Shown here in pieces: positions 60,608 through 64,000 of a DNA stretch of 64,000 nt (its first letter is position 1; the number at the start of each line of letters is the position of its first letter). A program made the position numbers and the translations under genes. Source of the DNA: Hydrogenovibrio marinus. Its GTDB lineage: Bacteria; Pseudomonadota; Gammaproteobacteria; Thiomicrospirales; Thiomicrospiraceae. Under the pieces are notes generated by a model. That model made no database searches. It was given only the letters and a program-made list of their open reading frames with translations, and had not been told where the DNA came from. The stretch spans positions 558,001 to 622,000 of the forward strand of contig NZ_AP020335.1 in assembly GCF_013340845.1 (NCBI RefSeq), given 5' to 3'.

Positions 60608-62663
60608 TTCAGTTTATCAGTTTAAAGAATCACGACAGAAATTTAGAGTTGTCTATGTTGATATGGTGCATTTATGGGTTTATGACCTTGGTGCAGACGG
60701 TTGGCCATATGAGATGGATATCGAGGATTTCGAGTCTGCCTTGTCGCTTGGAACGATATTAGAGTCTGATCTTAGTTATGATTTCCCTGTAGTTGAACAC
60801 GGGAGCGTACAAAAACGTAAGCGTGATGAAGCTTTAAGGACTATGGAGCTTTTACTGAATAATCATTCACAGCTGTTTGATAAAAAAACCAGAAACGAAA
60901 TTATACGTCAATCCATAGAAAAGTTCGGTAAAAACAGGGTCTACTTTATTAGGAATTTGAGGAGATTTTGGGAGAGGGGGATGACTCCGAACGCTTTCTT
61001 GCCAGATTATCATAAGTCTGGAGCAAAGAAAAATAACGAAAGAAAGGAAATGGTTAATAAAACTGGCCCCAAAAGAACCAAATCTGCAGGTAAGGGGGTT
61101 GTTGTTGGTAATGAGTTACGTGAGATATTTTCAGAAGCTATTGAAAATGTCTATTTGAAAACTAAAGAAGCTAGTTTAATGGACGCTTATGATTTTGTTT
61201 TGCAAAAATATAAAGCGCGTTATCCGCTATTGAATGAAACTGAAATGCCTAGTGAGAGGCAGTTTAGATACTATTATGATAAGAATTACACTAATAAAGA
61301 CGTTAACAAACGAAGAAACTACAAGAAAGTTTACGATAAAGATATTAGGCCTCTAACCAGCACTTCAGGGTATTTAAATATTGGCCCCGGGGGGCGTTAT
61401 GAAATTGATGCCACCATAGCAGATATCTACCTAGTTTCAAATAAAGATCCAAGCAGAATAATCGGAAGGCCGGTAATTTATCTTGTTAAGGATGTGTTTA
61501 GTCGAATGATAACCGGCATTTATGTTGGTGTAGAAAACCCTTCTTGGGTGGCAGCAATGATGGCGCTTGCAAATGCAATGTGTGACAAGGTTCGATATTG
61601 TAAAGGCTATGGAGTAGAAATCGGTAAAGAAGATTGGCCAAGCATTGGCGTGCCAGCGTCAATTTTTGCAGATAGAGGCGAACTTTTAGGTCGCCAAGCG
61701 GATGTTTTGGTGAATGGTTTCAATGTTCAACTTAGCAATTCAAGAGCATATCGAGGGGATGATAAGGGAATAGTAGAAAGGCATTTTAGAACGTTGCAGG
61801 CAAGTTTTAAGCCTTTTGCTAAAGGAATCGTTGAGCCTGTCAACGGAAAAAAAAGGCTCGGCCGTCGTTATGAATTAGATGCTGAATTGAGCTTAGATGC
61901 ATTTACAAAAATTATTATATTGATTGTGTTGGAGCATAACCAGAATCATGTCGTATCAGGCTATGATTTTGCACCCGACATGCCTGAAAATCTGCCTGCA
62001 ATTCCAATCGAACTATGGCGCTGGGGAATTAAGAATCGCACCGGATCGCTAAGAGTTTTTTCAGAGGATGTTGTCAAAGTTAATCTTATGCCTGTTTTAA
62101 CAGGGAGTGTTTCCAATAGGGGGATATTGTTTAAAGGTTTGCGTTACACATGCTTGGAGGCAATAAAAGAAGGCTGGTTTGAGCGTGTTAATCACACTCG
62201 TCCTAAAAAGGTTGAAATCTCCTTTGACCCTCGTTTTACCGACAAAGTTTACCTGAGACCTGATGATTCTATAAATAGTTATTGGGTATGTGATTTAGCG
62301 GATGAAAGTCGGCGGTATTCTGGGATGAGCTTTGCTGAAGCTGAGCAGATTTATAACGAAGCCAAGCGCACAGAAGCACAAGCACAGCAACTGTCCAGGT
62401 TTAAAAAAGTCGATATAGATCAACAGATAAATGCAGTGATTAATGAGGAAAGGAAAAAATCAGTATCAAGGGACAATAAATCAATCAATGGTATTCGTGA
62501 GAACCGAAATGAGGCTCGAAATGAAGAAAGGGGTCGTCAAGAACTGGTTGGCAGAAAAAAGATGGATCATCAGGGTGAAAATGTAGTCTCTTTTAGTCAA
62601 GAAACAAAAGAAGATCTTGATTATCCATCTTTAGATGAATTTTTGGAGGATGGTGATGACTAA
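60597..62663 (+). CDS. tnsB: TnsB DDE transposase
   Basis: A 688-residue transposase that binds the end repeats and joins the 3' ends to target DNA. N-terminal helical DNA-binding domains (to about 250) precede the RNase H-like core with Asp271 (YEIDATIADIYLV), Asp359 (SIFADRGELLG) and Glu394 (KGIVERHFRTLQ). A mu-C-type beta-barrel region is near 480-600. The last 75 residues are charged and low in complexity, as expected for the tail that contacts TnsC. The catalytic triad is complete. The stop overlaps the tnsC start region. Confidence 0.95.
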   Translation: MYLNSVYQFKESRQKFRVVYVDMVHLWVYDLGADGWPYEMDIEDFESALSLGTILESDLSYDFPVVEHGSVQKRKRDEALRTMELLLNNHSQLFDKKTRNEIIRQSIEKFGKNRVYFIRNLRRFWERGMTPNAFLPDYHKSGAKKNNERKEMVNKTGPKRTKSAGKGVVVGNELREIFSEAIENVYLKTKEASLMDAYDFVLQKYKARYPLLNETEMPSERQFRYYYDKNYTNKDVNKRRNYKKVYDKDIRPLTSTSGYLNIGPGGRYEIDATIADIYLVSNKDPSRIIGRPVIYLVKDVFSRMITGIYVGVENPSWVAAMMALANAMCDKVRYCKGYGVEIGKEDWPSIGVPASIFADRGELLGRQADVLVNGFNVQLSNSRAYRGDDKGIVERHFRTLQASFKPFAKGIVEPVNGKKRLGRRYELDAELSLDAFTKIIILIVLEHNQNHVVSGYDFAPDMPENLPAIPIELWRWGIKNRTGSLRVFSEDVVKVNLMPVLTGSVSNRGILFKGLRYTCLEAIKEGWFERVNHTRPKKVEISFDPRFTDKVYLRPDDSINSYWVCDLADESRRYSGMSFAEAEQIYNEAKRTEAQAQQLSRFKKVDIDQQINAVINEERKKSVSRDNKSINGIRENRNEARNEERGRQELVGRKKMDHQGENVVSFSQETKEDLDYPSLDEFLEDGDD

Positions 62664-64000
62664 AATTTTTGAAGCTGAATATATCAAGGGTGAAATTGAA
62701 GAGTATAAAGGCAATCCTTTAATTAATGCATTACCACCAATAAATTCCGTGCAAGAGACTGCAAGGTTGTTGAATCGTTATCCTGTTGTAACAGACGAAG
62801 AGCGAGCATTGCCATCCCACATCCGGCGGCATGCGATGATGAGAATTCTGGATAAATTCTTATACCCGACGAGGATGCATCTTCAGCTTGAACAAATGAT
62901 TTCAGGCATGATACGGCGAGGTTATTTGAACAGAAATATCGCGAATGCAGAATACCAAGAAAACTTGAATAAAGTTGATGAAACTGATTTTGTGCAGGTC
63001 TCTAGAAATGCCGGTAGTGAAGCCTTGTCCAGTTCTGTGATTGGTTGTTCTGGGTCGGGTAAAACCACCGCTACGGAAGCGATTTTAGCAGGCTATTCCA
63101 AGCAAGCTATTTATCATCCAGAATATCAGCATACTCAGTTGGTTTGGCTTAAGCTTGATTGTCCGCATGACGGTTCCGCAAAAAGTTTATGTATTCATTT
63201 TTTTCGTGAGGTTGATCGCATTCTTGGGACGGATTATGAGAATACATATGTCAAGTCAAGGTCTTCTGCTGAAACAATGTTAGGCAGTATTGCTCGGGTT
63301 TCAGCTCTCCATTCTTTGGGGATTTTAGTGATAGATGAGATACAGCATTTGAAAGCTGCAAAATCTGGGGGTGCCCAGACTCTCCTTAATTTTTTCGTGA
63401 CAATGACCAATGTCATAAAGGTACCTGTTTTATTTATTGGGACACCCAATGCGACAGCACTTTTCTCTGGAACCATGCGTTCTGCAAGAAGAGCCTCGCA
63501 ATTTGGTAGCCTGGATTGGAATCGTTTTGAGCAAGGTGTTCATCAAGACGGCAAATCAGATTGGGATAAATTTATAGGCAGGTTATGGAAGTTGCAGTGG
63601 TTAAAGTCGCCCGTGCCACTTCATAATGAAGTTAAGGCATTGTTTTGGGAGTTAACGCAGGGCGTTGCTCATATAGCTGTGACCTTATTCTTTTTAAGTC
63701 AGGCTCGAGCAGTGATGTCAGGCAGAGAAGTGATTGATGTTAAATTGCTTAAAAAGACATTTGATGATGAGTTTGAAATGGTAAGACCCATGATTGAGGC
63801 GTTAAAGAGTAACCGACCAGAGCAAATTGTGAAATATTCAGATTTGGATTTGCCCAAAAATTCATTTAGGGCTATTGCCATGCAAGACGTCATTGAAAAA
63901 ACTTTTTCGGAAAAACAACCATCGAAAGTAGATGAAAGGGAAGCTTCATTTAAGTCTATGTTGCTGCAAGCAGGTATTGGCGAAGACTTGGTAGACCTTG
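62656..64000 (+). CDS. tnsC: TnsC AAA+ regulator, C-terminus beyond the window
   Basis: An ATPase that links target selection to the TnsAB transposase. The frame is open from the ATG at 62656 to the right edge (448 complete codons). Walker A is VIGCSGSGKTTATE (residues 130-138 core), Walker B is GILVIDEIQHL (222-232), and sensor-1 is VPVLFIGTPNA. The long N-terminal region before Walker A (about 120 residues) is as in Tn7 TnsC rather than the short TnsC of type V-K elements. GGAGG six bases upstream, within the end of tnsB, fixes the start. Confidence 0.92.
   Translation, partial: MTKIFEAEYIKGEIEEYKGNPLINALPPINSVQETARLLNRYPVVTDEERALPSHIRRHAMMRILDKFLYPTRMHLQLEQMISGMIRRGYLNRNIANAEYQENLNKVDETDFVQVSRNAGSEALSSSVIGCSGSGKTTATEAILAGYSKQAIYHPEYQHTQLVWLKLDCPHDGSAKSLCIHFFREVDRILGTDYENTYVKSRSSAETMLGSIARVSALHSLGILVIDEIQHLKAAKSGGAQTLLNFFVTMTNVIKVPVLFIGTPNATALFSGTMRSARRASQFGSLDWNRFEQGVHQDGKSDWDKFIGRLWKLQWLKSPVPLHNEVKALFWELTQGVAHIAVTLFFLSQARAVMSGREVIDVKLLKKTFDDEFEMVRPMIEALKSNRPEQIVKYSDLDLPKNSFRAIAMQDVIEKTFSEKQPSKVDEREASFKSMLLQAGIGEDLVDL

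Larger units (their letters stand above)
59680..64000 (+). mobile_element. Tn7-like transposon, glmS-proximal end and core genes, truncated by the window
   Basis: The element starts with TGTTAGG at 59680, 25 bases downstream of glmS, in the orientation of Tn7 (right end next to glmS, tnsA reading away from it). Terminal repeats, tnsA, tnsB and tnsC follow in order with overlapping genes. TnsD/TniQ, cargo and the far end are outside. Codon usage looks more A/T-ending than in the flanking core genes, in line with recent transfer. None of the 18-bp dispersed motifs lies in it. Confidence 0.9.

Overview
The window looks like a chromosome segment from a sulfur-oxidising gammaproteobacterium, most likely near Thiomicrospira, Hydrogenovibrio or Thiomicrorhabdus. 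This placement is inferred from gene content, not from an rRNA gene. The clues are a flavocytochrome c sulfide dehydrogenase operon with its own bd-like oxidase, gammaproteobacterial housekeeping genes (rsmI divergent from an LpoA/YraM-like gene and yraN, then glmS), and a mevalonate pathway with a class I-like HMG-CoA reductase.

Layout. Positions 1-996 hold a mevalonate kinase cut by the left edge, followed by a secreted GlcG/HbpS-like protein. Positions 2015-12481 are a complete-looking Tad/Flp pilus operon (flp, tadE-like, cpaB, rcpA, tadZ, tadA, tadB, tadC, tadD-like, tadG-like, and an outer-membrane barrel) without a prepilin peptidase. A tRNA-Ser(GGA) follows. Positions 13094-23039 form an envelope/efflux module. 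It comprises a PepSY-TolC-adaptor-RND operon, a COG4705-like membrane protein, and a divergent response regulator-histidine kinase-PAP2 operon. All three transcription units carry the same 14-bp palindrome, so the two-component system probably controls the whole module.

Positions 23134-38602 are mostly chromosomal core genes: a globin-coupled diguanylate cyclase, mvaS-fni-mvaA, a subtilisin-like lipoprotein, a parvulin, a DUF815 ATPase, gamma-glutamyltransferase, UspA, a DnaQ-like exonuclease, a HIRAN protein, a zinc CDF exporter, an RluA-type synthase, a YgjP-like protein and a NifX-like protein. Positions 38689-43979 are a sulfide-oxidation/respiration operon on the minus strand. It encodes a bd-like oxidase subunit with a fused c-type heme domain, a second CydA-like subunit, FccA, FccB, a diheme cytochrome c and a 32-residue membrane protein. 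The likely electron path is sulfide to FCSD to c-type hemes to oxygen. Positions 44385-53262 contain an AddB/AddA-like nuclease-helicase pair separated by an unrecognised protein and an HDOD protein. A methyltransferase, a YhcH-family protein, yraN, an LpoA-like lipoprotein, rsmI and glmS follow.

Immediately after glmS, at the expected attTn7 distance, begins a Tn7-like transposon. It shows a terminal TGT, three tandem 20-bp repeats, tnsA, tnsB and a tnsC that runs off the right edge.

The most intriguing non-coding signal is an 18-bp motif, CCCAACCTGGYAGATTTT. It occurs nine times between 24.5 and 54.6 kb on both strands, between genes and inside genes in three different translated contexts. 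It is absent from the Tad, efflux and Tn7-like regions. It behaves like a DNA uptake sequence or another genome-wide recognition motif.
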